The notes under the pieces: model-generated
Database searches by the model: none
Seen by the model: only the letters and a program-made list of their open reading frames with translations
What the model was told of the DNA's origin: nothing
In this document: positions 42,505 through 53,794 of the stretch, piece after piece
Layout: each line of letters begins with the position of its first letter
How positions within the stretch are numbered: position 1 is the first letter of the stretch
Assembly (NCBI GenBank): GCA_024734495.1
Contig: JALMQS010000225.1
Coordinates: 18,676,573-18,740,572, forward strand
Length of the DNA: 64,000 nucleotides
Source of the DNA: Forficula auricularia
Taxonomy: Eukaryota; Arthropoda; Insecta; Dermaptera; Forficulidae
Reading direction: 5' to 3'
Made by a program: the position numbers and the translations under genes

Positions 42505-43400
42505 TTTTATTAAATTTTGGCCTACAAGGTGAAGAATAAATAACCCAGCTGGATAGGACTCATTCCATACCTTGTATGGTATCTTTCCGTGGAACACTAA
42601 GGCCCTGTAATCTTTGAGAAAGTGTTCCTCTAAAATTTGAATTGGATGAAAAAAAGAAAAAAACGAAAAGACAAGTACTGATAACACCCTTGTCTTAAGT
42701 TTATTTAGAGCCCTTGTTGTCTGTAAGATGTCTTTAAGACATCTTCTCTTATTTTAACGTTTCAGAAAGATCATGTTTTTATTTTCTGATAAATTTGAAA
42801 AAACTAAAAAAAGTGTGGGGCGATTCTTTGAGAAGCATGTACTTTTAGTCCCCCACGCGTTTTGACTTAGTTATTGGACATGAAAAAGTTTATTACATTA
42901 TTTTATACTTTTTAGTGCGTTACTGACAAAATATTTTTTTTTTAGTTTTTAAACTATAATTAATATTTTTTTACTTTTTAGTGTTAAAATTGGTACAAAA
43001 AATCTACACGTACATCGCTAAAATAAAGCTAAATTTAGCAAGAGTTTAGTATATTATTCCCAATTCCGCCCCCACCCCCTCCCCTGTTAATTTTGCTTAT
43101 TTTACCCTTCTAGCGGCCACAGATGAAGTATACAAATTTTGATTGAGTTTGGACCAAATGGAGGTATAATTTCCAAATTTAGCCCCCACTGGTTAATTTT
43201 TGTATTTTACCCTTCTGGGGGTCTACAGAAGATTTTTGGTTGAGTTTGGAATAAGGGGACTAATTGTTCCGGTACTGCGACATTTCAGCCCCCGACATAA
43301 TATCTTCTGACAAAATATTCCCCAGTATAAGGGAGAATACAAAAGAGATTAAGTGAGAAGCTTATAATCATAGTTTTGAATAATATAAACAGACTTTCAT
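42505..43400. other. Region with a local diverged duplication
   Basis: TTTTACCCTTCT.G.GG...ACAGA blocks repeat at about 43103 and 43213, each after a C-rich GCCCCCAC stretch and before GATTGAGTTTGGA. They recall the 125-bp unit of family E on the other strand. No gene. Confidence 0.4.
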
Positions 43401-43611
43401 ATTTTGGCGGCTAATTAGCCGTTTGAAAGTGCTGCTGTCTGTCGTTAGATTTTCTAGCTAACAATTTATTATTTTTACTATCTATAATATAGTATTTATC
43501 ATCTATATTTACTTATTTATCGTCTATGTTTACATTACACAATTATTGATTGTTTGTTAAAAGTGTTATTAATCATTATCGTTATTAATTATTATTATAA
43601 TATTGGGCGAA

Positions 43612-44285
43612 AATATAGCGCCCCAAACACACCCAGCCCGACGATTGGCTGGTTCGGTTTTCAATGTGTGTTTGATTAGAGAAAAAAATGGGAGCCCGAA
43701 ACACACCCCGCCCGACGATTGGCTGTTCGGTTTTCAATGTGTGTTTGATTAGGAAAAAATGGGAGCCCCAAACACACCCCGCCCGACGATTGGCTGGTTC
43801 GGTTTTCAATGTGTGTTTGATTAGAAAAAAAATGGGAGCCCGAAACACACCCCGCCCGACGATTGGCTGTTCGGTTTTCAATGTGTGTTTGATTAGGAAA
43901 AAATGGGAGCCCCAAACACACCCCGCCCGACGATTGGCTGGTTCGGTTTTCAATGTGTGTTTGATTAGGAAAAAATGGGAGCCCGAAACACACCCCGCCC
44001 GACGATTGGCTGTTCGGTTTTCAATGTGTGTTTGATTAGGAAAAAAATGGGAGCCCGAAACACACCCCGCCCGACGATTGGCTGTTCGGTTTTCAATGTG
44101 TGTTTGATTAGAAAAAAATGGGAGCCCGAAACACACCCCGCCCGACGATTGGCTGTTCGGTTTTCAATGTGTGTTTGATTAGGAAAAAATGGGAGCCCCA
44201 AACACACCCCGCCCGACGATTGGCTGGTTCGGTTTTCAATGTGTGTTTGATTAGAAAAAAAATGGGAGCCCGAAACACACCCCGC
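43612..44285. repeat. 71-72-bp satellite with alternating monomers
   Basis: About nine units, each with ACACACCCCGCCCGACGATT, GGTTTTCAATGTGTGTTTGA and an A-run before TGGGAGCC. Two variants alternate: GCCCCAAAC with GGCTGGTTCGG, and GCCCGAAAC with GGCTGTTCGG. The order is C-G-C-G-C-G-G-G-C-G. The long ORFs on both strands (for example 43585-44136) are artefacts of a period near 72 that is a multiple of three in many units. Confidence 0.95.
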
Positions 44286-44455
44286 CCGGACTAAACTTTC
44301 GGAGGTTCGGTTAATATATATTCAGTTCGGCTCGGTTGGGTTCGTATAGCTCCTTTTCGGGCTGGTTTTTAGACGGTTCGGTTGACGTCAAGGAGCTATA
44401 CAAACCCAACCGAGCCGAACTGAATATATATTAACCGAACCGGAGTCGATTTGCA
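44286..44455. repeat. Imperfect hairpin repeat
   Basis: TTCGGTTAATATATATTCAG and GAGCCGAAC blocks near 44310-44340 are mirrored at about 44405-44445. The same block occurs once at 3335-3400 inside the 2974-4188 element. It directly abuts the 71-72-bp satellite. Confidence 0.6.
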
Positions 44456-44459
44456 TTAC

Positions 44460-44940
44460 TCATAAGATTCACGAGGGGAAGGGATATTTTGTCTTAAGGA
44501 TGTTTTGTCGGGGGCTGAAATGTCGTGGAATCACTAAAATCGACTTTCTAGAATTTCGTACATCTAGAACTGTTTCATACAAATGAAGCTAATATAAAGC
44601 GTTTAGAAACGAGTGTGGTGGGTGCCAGAGAAACGTGCAGGGTAGCCAACCTTCCCATTTCCTGGGATCTCAACTGACAGATGAAGGTCTGTCGTTTCCA
44701 TCATGGTTTGCGATCCCACTCTGCAGGTGATAACCTCAATTCGGAGAGTGAATCAATGCAAGAAAATAGGATTTATTTTATAGATTTATATGCGAGTGAG
44801 TGTTGTCAGTCTGTCAGTCTTATATGGAAGGTTCAACTCGTCAAGGCAAATTCACCTTTTAGATTAATTTATTGACTGGATTACATACATAAAAAGATCA
44901 TGAAATAAAAATCAAATCCAGAGAATATTTTTATTTATGA
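44460..44940. other. Region without recognised feature
   Basis: Mixed-composition DNA with a 64-codon ORF (44681-44875) that has no recognisable domain. An inverted family M copy follows at 44945-45000. Confidence 0.4.
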
Positions 44941-45192
44941 TTTTATTGGTATTTTAAACCGTTGTTATGATAAAGGCAAAAACAATTGAGCATTTTTTTT
45001 AAATTTAATTAATTAATTATATTATCTATTTTAAAATAGATAATTTGATTAATTAATAAATTTCAAAAACACTGGTTTGTTTGATTTTGGTTTTATCAAA
45101 ACAATTGTTTAAAACTTCATTAAAATCCCCCCTCCCTTCACTCCAAAAAAAAAAAACAGAGTGAAAAAATACCCATAAAATATAACATTTTT

Positions 45193-45449
45193 AACCGACT
45201 TCAAAAAAGTAGGAGGTTCTCTATTCGACTGAATTTTTTTGTCTATGTTACCTGATATCTCCTCCAATTGTGAACCGATTTTGAAATTTTATTTTGCATT
45301 GGGTTCAGTCTAACTTCCGATTGGTCCCTCATTGATATTGGACCTTTTTTTTGCTATGTTTGTTCATGCATAACTTCTTTGTTTATGAACCGATTTTAAT
45401 GATTCTTTTTTTATTGGAAAGGGTACCTTAGGGGTGGTACCATATTAAT
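45193..45449 (+). mobile_element. Foldback family G, copy G4, cut by the gap
   Basis: It starts TAACCGACTTCAAAAAAGTA and follows the family to CATATTAAT, where the N run begins. It is the most diverged G copy and lacks the long T run. Confidence 0.65.
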
Positions 45450-45549
45450 NNNNNNNNNNNNNNNNNNNNNNNNNNNNNNNNNNNNNNNNNNNNNNNNNNN
45501 NNNNNNNNNNNNNNNNNNNNNNNNNNNNNNNNNNNNNNNNNNNNNNNNN
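45450..45549. other. Assembly gap (100 N)
   Basis: Exactly 100 N, a conventional placeholder for a gap of unknown size. It separates a G copy from an LTR fragment, both repeats, which is probably why assembly failed. Confidence 0.98.
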
Positions 45550-45869
45550 GCGGCTCGCTGTTGCTTTGGCTACGAGCCTTTAGACACGGCCGCTAGATGA
45601 CTCAGTCAGATCGTTGCGACACTTTTGCACGACTGATAATATTATCAGTCATGCTATAAGTGAAGCAATTCGATCTCGACTGAGCATCGAATGGAAGGAG
45701 GGACCAACCACCAACTAGTAGCCCCTCCCCCGCTAATTAAGCGGGTGGCGCCCAACCTGGCTTTCCACCAGGGCACAAACAACGCCCTGCACAAATAATT
45801 ATTAGGACCCCATCAACTGGTGGGGGACGCGGACACGCACCATAACGCACTCAACCGAGGCCCTTAACA
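45550..45869 (+). repeat. LTR related to the TRIM, left edge in the gap
   Basis: CGGCCGCTAGATGACTCAGT and the CGCTGCACAAATAATTATTAGG.CCCATC region match the reverse complement of the LTR at 56470-56796. The right end CCTTAACA agrees with the LTR end TAACA. It is followed by CAACACTTTC with no primer site, so it is probably a solo LTR or a boundary facing the gap. Confidence 0.6.
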
Positions 45870-46535
45870 CAACACTTTCTTTAAACCCAGTGACATATTC
45901 TATTTATTTTTTTTTATTTAATTGATTATTTATTTATTTATTCTTCCCAGTGAATTTATTTATTTATTTTTCATTATATTCCCTTTTTTATTTGTATTAT
46001 TATTATTATTTTATTCTTGGTCGCAGCATACTAAGGTTTCACACCGTTCTGCTGTGGCCACACCCTGAGCCACTCAACCGGATCCTGAGTGGGAGGATCG
46101 GAGGGCTATAAGGGGAGATCTAGAGGCCCTATTATTATATTAAACAAAGCTACATTGAATTATTCTGTTATCCAGCAATCTAGTTATAGATTATATAGAA
46201 ATTCGATATTATTATTAAAAGTGACATTGAGAGGCTGTTTTTTAGCTAAAAATATCTTTTTTAATTGCATATTTCATCCATATATAGTTTTCTATTTCAT
46301 ACTTCATACATATGGAAAATGTAATTTTCTTGTAAATCTTTATTATTATTTACTGTAATTATTGTTTAATAGGTGTGTGTAATTAAATGCAGAGTTAGCG
46401 TCTATCTATCCTTGACATGGAGATACCTATTATACATAATATATAAATAAGCTTAATAAAGATGTCTTTTTTAGTTCATTTTACGATCAATCTTTTTTTT
46501 TTGTTTTTCTGGATGTAGTAAAAATGTACTAAACA
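45870..46535. other. Region without recognised feature
   Basis: T-rich tract, then a short mixed segment (46020-46130) and A+T-rich DNA. The 89-codon ORF at 46089-46358 shows no domain. Confidence 0.4.
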
Positions 46536-46539
46536 TGTC

Positions 46540-47240
46540 ATTTTTTAAAATTATTGGATAAAAATACTTGGTAGGTTTCACATTAAGATATAAAAAAATA
46601 AAACGAATTTATTTTTAGAGAATCTTTAATCTCGATATATATATTTCGGGTGACTAACCCATCTTCAGGAGATACAGGAAGTAACTGATCTGAATAAGTC
46701 GAAATTGAATACAAGTCAATGGTAAAATTTTTTTTTTAAGATAACAAAAGAGTAAATATTTAAAATTAGTGGAGGGAGAAAAGGTAGGAAGTCTACTTTG
46801 GATTAATTTTGAATGGCCTTTTGAGAAAAGAGGATTTAAAATTTGAATACAACTCAATGGTAAAATTTATTTTTAAGATATTTATTATTATTTATCTTAA
46901 AAATAAATTTTACCATTGAGTTGTATTCAAATTTTAAATCCTCTTTCTCAAAAGGCCATTCAAAATTAATCCAAAGTAGACTTCCTACCTTTTCTCCTCC
47001 ACTAATTTTAAATATTTACTCTTTTGTTATCTTAAAAAAAAAAAAAAAAAAATTTACCATTGACTTGTATTCAATTTCGACTTATTCAGATCAGTTACTT
47101 CCTGTATCTCCTGAAGATGGGTTAGTCACCCGAAATATATATATCGAGATTAAAGATTCTCTAAAAATAAATTCGTTTTATTTTTTTATATCTTAATGTG
47201 AAACCTACCAAGTATTTTTATCCAATAATTTTAAAAAATG
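46540..47240. repeat. 0.7-kb near-perfect palindrome
   Basis: Arms of about 330-340 bp (46540-46878 and 46893-47240) differ by only a few bases and by A-run length, around a centre of about 14 bp. The outer ends carry the CCTACCAAGTATTTTTATCC motif seen as a hairpin at 8097-8162. Each arm contains CTGAAGA...ACCCGAAA (plus strand 47111-47135, minus strand about 46640-46664). No coding. Confidence 0.85.
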
Positions 47241-47399
47241 TTTCACCAAGTACCAACACCAAATTCCTTAAAAACTAATGTGATTTTTTGTTCTTTTTAC
47301 GTAATATTCAACGCCTTTTTTGTTTTAGTAGATGTAAAATCGTAGTACATGTAGAAATTTCTAATAAAAGCGTATTAAAATAGTCGGTCGCCTTAATGT

Positions 47400-48110
47400 A
47401 CATATCTAATTTCTATAGTATAATAATAATCGGCTTATGAGACGACATGGTTTTTTTAAAATTTTAAATCCCATCGAATAGTTCATGACAAATAAAATGT
47501 ATTAAAATGAGAAAATTTAATTTATTATTTTAAAACCCACTACGGTGTCCAGAGGGCGGGTTTTTATATATTGTTCAAATTTCGAGGGGTCGAGAGGGTT
47601 TGTTGACCTGCCAGGTAGGCTACGGAGGTCAAATTGCTCAAGTGTAGGTATTGAATATTTGTATAATAAATAAAGGGTGAAGGGTGGATTGCGTGTACTC
47701 CCTAACAAGTGTATTGGATTCAGTCAGGGAAGGGGAAGGGAAGGTGTTTTTTTTCCGGGTTCGAGCTTAGCGGTCACGAACTCGAAAGCCGTTTGCGAAT
47801 CCATCGAATGGACTTCCTATAAACACAAAAGCAGAAAAAAAAATCCACGCTGAGTGGGAGTATGGCGTGCGAATACTTACTACTACTACTACTACTACGC
47901 TTTGCGAACCCATAACTTTCACTTGTCGAGAAGGTTGTTTTTTGTTTTGTCCCTACCATTCAGATATATTAATTGAACGGTGTGAAGGAAATCTCGGCTG
48001 GGGTCAATGACCTTGTTTAAATACTTTGAAATTAACGATTTGAACTTTTCTATTCTTGATATCACTAAATATTCGAACACAATATAAATATGGGGCATTC
48101 CACGCAAAAT
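47400..48110. other. Region with minor repeats only
   Basis: It contains an AATCGGCTTATGAG..GAC block related to 34208 and 50320, and a short (TAC)n tract (about 47878-47897). No gene recognised. Confidence 0.4.
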
Positions 48111-48151
48111 CGGACGGTTTAAAAAATTTTAATTTTTAATTTCCTTCATTT

Positions 48152-48880
48152 TTAACCGACTTCAAAAAAGGAGGAGGTTCTCTATTCGATTGAATTTTTT
48201 TTTGTGCCTATGTTACCTCATATCTCCGCCAATTGTCAACCGATTTTGAAAATTTTTTTTGCATTGGGTCCAGTCTAGCTTCCGATTGGTCCCATTTTTT
48301 TTCGATTTTTTTTCATAGGTATTAGACCTTTTTTTATTAGGTTTGTTTAGACCTAACCTCTTTGTTTATGAACCGATTTCGATGGTTCTTTTTTTATCCG
48401 AAAGGGGTGTCTTAGGGATGGTGTCATATTAATTTGGTCAAGTTCTGATGATATAATCACTATTAATAACATCACTAAAAGAGAAAAATAAAAATTTTTA
48501 GAAAAAAATAAAAACCGACTTCAAAAAATTAAGTGCAACAAATATAAAAATACACTAAAAGGTATAAAATAATTATTATCTTATTTAGTTACAACTAAAC
48601 GACGAAATATTAATATGAAATTACTTTTTGAAGTCGGTGCCAAACATATACCTTTTATGAATCGCACTCGACGGATCTTACTTAGTACGTTTGGCGGGTA
48701 CGCTCGCTTATAGGTATAGTTTGTTTGGCACCGACTTTAAAAAGTAATTTCGTGTTAATATTTCGTCGTTTAGTTGTAACTAAATAAGATAATAATTATT
48801 TTATACCTTTTAGTGTATTTTTATATTTGTTGCACTTAATTTTTGAAGTCGGTTTTTATTTTTTTCTTAAAAAATTTTTT
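48152..48880 (+). mobile_element. Foldback family G, copy G5
   Basis: Starts TTAACCGACTTCAAAAAAGG and ends TTGAAGTCGGTTTTTATT. The internal loop reads from CATATACCTTTTATG to CTTATAGGTATAG in the element's orientation, the common state. The short homopolymer (T9) distinguishes it from G2. Confidence 0.7.
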
Positions 48881-48884
48881 TACT

Positions 48885-49000
48885 TTACCATACAGGCTAT
48901 TGTAATCGTGCATGAAAAAAGTAGGGTTTTTCTTCTTTTTTTCGAAAACTGAAACTATTTTGATTAAAAAAATTGAGCGAAATATTCTCTTTATAAATAA
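48885..49000 (+). repeat. Family E, short 5' fragment
   Basis: TTACTTTACCATACAGGC then GTAATCGTGCATGAAAAAAG and AACTATTTTGATTAAAAAAA. It is broken off after about 110 bp. Confidence 0.55.
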
Positions 49001-49067
49001 GTAAAATTTATAATTCCAGCAGAAGACACACTCTTTTATTGTCTCCTTCAATATATAAAAACGCCGA

Positions 49068-49945
49068 AGGCACGCCCTCAAAGCTCGGCCCTCCGGGTTG
49101 GTACCCTGGCGGGCAGCGTCTTGGTCCAAAAATTCTATTCCTCTTAAAAAAACCACGTTTAAAATAAAATGAGAAAAAATGTACTTGCTTTTGTATAATG
49201 GTGTATTAAATTATTTGACCACGGCACTGTAGTTATAACTCTTGATTATTAATGATATATTCAAAGCAGAATCAATGAAGAAAATCGTGTATAGAGTAAA
49301 TATTTGATAGGGATCCCCAAATCCAGATGGTAAAAATCAGAGTCGCCAAGACTTGATTTTTTTTTGCTTAGGTTTTTTTGTGTGTCATTTAATATAAAAA
49401 ATTAAATAATAGTGCAAATTATTAAAAAATAAACAAATAATATATAAAATATAAATCAAATAAGATGTGAATAATTTCTTCTGTGCGCAAAGAAAAGCGA
49501 ATTGAATATTACATTTTTGAGTGGCGGGGCGGGGGGGGGGGGGTGAGGAATAATTATCGATATATTTAATGTTTCTTAATTTAAAGTCTTTTAGAGTCTT
49601 TCATCTCAAAATTTGAGTGCAAATTAAAATTATATTTCAAATTTGCCTCGTTAATTAATATATATTCAATGTTTTTTAATTTAAAATCAATTGGTGTTTT
49701 TTCATTTTCATTCGAGTTCAAATGAATACAATATTATCTCAACACAAAGTCTAAATCAAAAATTTATAGTTTTAGTAACTGAAATCATGGTATAAATATT
49801 AATGTCAGATTGGTCTAGTGGATAAAGCAGAGGACCTTAGTTCAAGAGTTCGTAGGTTCGATTCTTAGTCAAGAGGGAAATTTTTTAGAGAAATTTCTCT
49901 AAGCGTTGTTACAAATTAATCTAGATCAATATATATATAGTATTC
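49068..49945 (+). mobile_element. Family T repeat, copy T3
   Basis: It has the GC-rich leader (GCACGCCCTCAAAGCTCGG, slightly truncated at its start), the GTGCGCAAAGAAAAGC block also in T1, a G-run, one diverged satellite unit near 49570, and the AAATGAATACAATATTATCTC linker. The box A/box B segment (49808-49875) and the ATTAATCTAGA end follow. About 300 bp of unrelated A+T-rich DNA (49160-49470) lies inside. Confidence 0.6.
49808..49875 (+). promoter_or_regulatory. tRNA-derived Pol III promoter-like segment, T3
   Basis: TTGGTCTAGTGGATAAAGC fits box A and GGTTCGATTCT fits box B, about 35 nt apart. The intervening region cannot be folded into a good anticodon arm. Confidence 0.55.
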
Positions 49946-50275
49946 TGCTGCTCTCGGCAAAAACTTTCAATTGAAGAAACAAAGAGGTTGTCCTCTGCTT
50001 GATGCAAATAAACATACACACATATATATCGAGATGATATATCCATACGGTATTGACTCCATGAAAAACAACATTTATAATTGAAAAAAGACTGATGATG
50101 AAGACCAAGTCTTCGAAACTACAATACTCTCTCAAACAAATAAATATATATATATATACAGATATATCATCTCGATATATATGTGTGTATGTTTATTTGC
50201 ATCAAGCAGAGGACAACCTCTTTGTTTCTCTTTGTGAATCAACAACTCTGCTATTCTCGGTAAAACAAATAATTA
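49935..50275. repeat. Inverted repeat with hammerhead-like core
   Basis: Arms of about 90 bp (49935-50035 and 50160-50268) share CAAAGAGGTTGTCCTCTGC and its complement, and the CATATATATCGAGATGATAT block. The single-copy centre contains CTGATGA (50092-50098), a perfect GAAGAC-CAA-GTCTTC hairpin (50100-50114) and GAAAC (50115-50119). Degenerate arm copies occur at 27480-27525, 61010-61080, 62578-62615 and 63535-63575. Confidence 0.6.
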
Positions 50276-50289
50276 AAAAATAGTTGCTT

Positions 50290-51100
50290 TATGAAATCTA
50301 GATGTATACTTATTTATTTTAATCGGCTTGTGCGATGACGCCGACGTCATTTTTTTTAATTTTAAACCCCTAATTGATCATAACAAATAAAATTTATTAA
50401 AATTTTGAATTTTGAATTATTATTCTAAAATCCATTCGGGAGTCCAGGTGGCGTAGCACAGTGGACAGCAAGATTTTTGCCGAAGGCGGACTTCGCAGCT
50501 GCTTTGATTATATACGAGGGGTGAACCGCGATTGGAATTAGGTGTAAACCGTCTTTGGAATTTGGAATTCATTAGATAATCTATTGTCTTCTACTTGGAA
50601 ATGGAAGTGGAAGTAGGTGCACACGATTTTAGGTCGCGGTTCACCCCTCGGTTATATATTATGAACGTGTTTTAACCCAGGTAGGTTCGATATCTATCAT
50701 CGAACAATAATTCGCAATATTTTTATGATCTTGAATGCCCTAAAAGGGGTCACCAATAAGGGGTTGACGCACCAATACGAAGAAAATCCCACTCTGGGGT
50801 GAGTGGGGTGCATTGACCATTGAATGAGGCCAACCAGGCAAGAATGAATAGTAGTGGGAGGAAAATCGGATACCCGAAACGATAATTATAGATGTTTGTC
50901 CTATTTATCTCTTTTCAGCTGTCGGCAATTTTCAAGATGACGTGAATCCCCCCTCCCCTCCCCTAACCTCTGTTCAAATATATTTCAAATCAGTAGAAAT
51001 ATATATTTTGAAAAAATTTCAAAGAAACGATGAAAAAAAAGAAGAACAATTTTTCAAGATTAAATTTCACAAAGTTTGTTAAGTAAATTTTTTGAAAATA
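50290..51100. other. Mixed region with a degraded Helitron-type end
   Basis: On the minus strand GCGAAGTCCGCCTTCGGC (about 50478-50496) resembles the hairpin ends at 31460, 57000 and 60018. The remainder holds a small imperfect inverted repeat around GGGGTGAACCGCG (50518-50531) mirrored near 50635-50655. No gene is recognised. Confidence 0.4.
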
Positions 51101-51114
51101 TTAACATAATTAAT

Positions 51115-51906
51115 AGTACCTGGAGCCACCGAGCGATGCAGGGTAACCAAATTAAACAAAATACAAATATATAGTAAACGCCCCCTGGACACCCCCCCCC
51201 CCCCGAAACCACGCACCTATACCTTACCACTGCACCACACCCCCACTCAGCTCCATCCCACCCGTAACCCCGCACCTCGCTTCACTCCCAGATCCCCTAC
51301 AACTGCACCCCCCACCTCCTTTACCACCACATCCATCCTCACCCCGCACCCAGTTTTTACATTTCTAGCTTTCTAGTGGTCCACAGATTATGTGTATATA
51401 GGTATATAAATAAATTCCGTATAATTATTTTTTTTAATTAAATAACAATTTATCAAATTTAGATGAAATAGGCTTCGATTTCGGAAATTACTTCCCCACC
51501 ATCGACTGTACTTGATCTTCTAGCTAGCGATAAAATTTTTAGTTAGTGTTTTTTAATAAAAGGAATTTTAATCAATTAAATTGGCAAATTCTAATAAATA
51601 ACAATATTTGGTATAAAGTATTAGTGGGTTTTAAAATTAAAAGAACCAATTAATAAATAAAAGATAATTGAAAAAAATGTAAACAAACTTTTTATTGAGA
51701 TTTTCATCTATTAATAATTACTTTAATTAAGAAAAGATCAATTAAGATGAAATTTATCAAGGTCCAGACCTAGCCAGATCGTTTTTTCATCCTCAAAACT
51801 TTTTAATAGATTTTGTTTCATCAAATTGGCCGTTTTCAAAATAGAACCAAGATACAAATATATAAATAAATATATATACAATTTTTGCTCGTTTAATAAG
51901 AGTAGA
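51115..51906 (-). mobile_element. Helitron-like family H, copy B
   Basis: Read on the minus strand it runs from TCTACTCTTATTAAACGAGC (51906) to GCATCGCTCGGTGGCTCCAG-GTACT (51115). It shows the G-rich tract near the end, and contains a diverged family S fragment (51460-51530, CTTCGATTTCGG..ATTACTTC). Non-coding. Confidence 0.55.
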
Positions 51907-51909
51907 TAA

Positions 51910-52555
51910 ATACACAAATATAAAAACAATCGAAAAGAATTGATAACATTTTGGGAGAGATACTCAATTTATCAATTGAAAATTTGAACAATATTCAAAA
52001 TGGTACCTAGTTAATAAAACAATCAAGAAATTATTATCAAATTCTTTTAGTTATGTGGAAATAAATATCATTCACTTATATTAGGTGGGTATATATAGGT
52101 AGATATTTTTTATATGGCCTTCATTTTTGCAAGGGGCAATGAACAAAATAATTATTTATTGAAAAAAAACTCACAATAATACACTAACTGTGAAAATATA
52201 ATAAACTATTCTTAACCATGATAAAAGAGGAGAAGGTCAAAATTATAATTATATTTATTTATTTATTTAATCTTGAGAAATTTTAGTTTCTTGTTTAGGT
52301 GTTTTGTAATACCCATTTACAATAAAATTACAAATAATTTATTTTTTATTTTTATTTATTTATTTTACCTTATTTAAAATATGTACATACGTTTTAGAAT
52401 TACAATATATTATTTTTATTTCAAATTATCATTATTAGTATCAATAATTGTTATAAGTATATCTACCTGAAATAATTTTTTAATTTTAATTATATTTTAT
52501 ATTTAATCATACACATGTTTTGTTTTCATTCAACCACAATTGTCAATAATAATTA
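51910..52555. other. A+T-rich region without recognised feature
   Basis: No gene and no clear repeat ends between two oppositely oriented H copies. Confidence 0.5.
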
Positions 52556-53407
52556 TCTACTCTTATTAAACGAGCAAAAATTGTTTATATATATTTATAT
52601 TTATTTATATATTTGTATCTTGGTTCTATTTTGAAAACGGCCCTACCGATTTTGATGAAACAAATTCTATTAACAAGTTTTGAGAATGAGAAAGCGATCT
52701 GGCTAGGTCTGGACCTCGACAAATTTAATCTTAATTGATCTTTTCTTAATTAAAGTAATTAGTGACAGATGAAAATCTCAATAAAAAAGTTTGTTTACAT
52801 TTTTTTCAATTATCTTTTATTTTTAATTGGTTTTTTAATTTTAAAACCCACTAATAGGTTATAGCAAATATTAATATATTATATTAAAATTAGGAATTTT
52901 TGTTTGTGGAGAGATGGGGAGAAGGGAGGATAACCAATCGACTTGATTGGGGAATAATGGAATTTAAATAATTATCGTAAAAGAGGTTTTTTTTTATCTA
53001 ATTAGATTTTTCCCCTTATTAAAAACAAGGACTAAAGATGAATAAGGACACTCGATGGTGGAGAAGTAATCTCCGGAATCGAAGCAAAAAATACAATGTA
53101 TACATTAATTAATGTAAAATAATTGGTTTAATAAAATTTATAAAAAAAAAAAAAAAATTTGTTTGTTTTTAATTAACAGATGTCTAAATCATAACAAAAC
53201 AGGTGTGTTTACAAATAAAGTGGTTCAAGTGGCTTTTTTTTATATATAATTGGAAACAAATCTTATTTAATTTTATGTTTTTATTTCAGATCCTATACGA
53301 TTATTTTTTTTATTATTATTTTCCTATTTATTTTTTTTATAATGTTTATCAATATGAACGAATGTGGGCAAATTGGTGTACGAGTAAACAAATATATACA
53401 TAATATG

Positions 53408-53410
<3 letters not shown>
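52556..53410 (+). mobile_element. Helitron-like family H, copy C, with nested retroposon
   Basis: It starts TCTACTCTTATTAAACGAGC and follows the family through ACCCACTAATAGGTTATAGC. A family S retroposon interrupts it (52907-53157). It then resumes through TGTTTATCAATATGAACGAA to about 53410, where a (TA)n tract replaces the hairpin end. The 66-codon ORF at 53203-53403 is part of the repeat. Confidence 0.55.
52907..53157 (+). mobile_element. Family S retroposon nested in family H copy C
   Basis: The insert begins after GGAATTTTTGTTTGT and ends in A16 before TTTGTTTGTTTTTAATTAAC. The homologous site in copies at 54830 and 57580 (reverse) reads through without it. This gives a target duplication of about 9-10 bp (TTTGTTTGT) and an empty-site comparison within the window. 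Confidence 0.8.

Positions 53411-53451
<41 letters not shown>
53410..53451. repeat. (TA)n microsatellite
   Basis: An uninterrupted TA tract of about 40 bp at the junction of H copies C and D. Confidence 0.95.
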
Positions 53452-53454
<3 letters not shown>

Positions 53455-53794
53455 TAGTACCTGGCCACCGAGCTATGCTCAGTAACTTTTTGCTTCAGTT
53501 AAAAGCTATATATTAATCCCCGACCCCCCGCACCCCACCATAACTCACCCCACCATAACTCCCCCACCATCACCTCCACCCTCGCCCACGCCCCTCACCC
53601 AGTTTTTGCATTTCAAGCCTTGTAGTGGCACAGATTATGTATATATAGGTATATAAATAAATAGCGTATAATTTTTTTTTTAATTAAATAACAATTTTTG
53701 AGTTCAATTAAATTGTCAAATTCTAATTTAGAAAAAATACCTTTGTGGGATTTAAAACTCGATTTTTAATCAATTAAATTGTCTAACTTTTAAT

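Noticed and set aside
43585..44136. 183-codon ORF on the minus strand, and partner ORFs on the plus strand
   Set aside because: It lies wholly within the 71-72-bp satellite. Both strands are open because the unit length is near a multiple of three and A-run indels shift frames.
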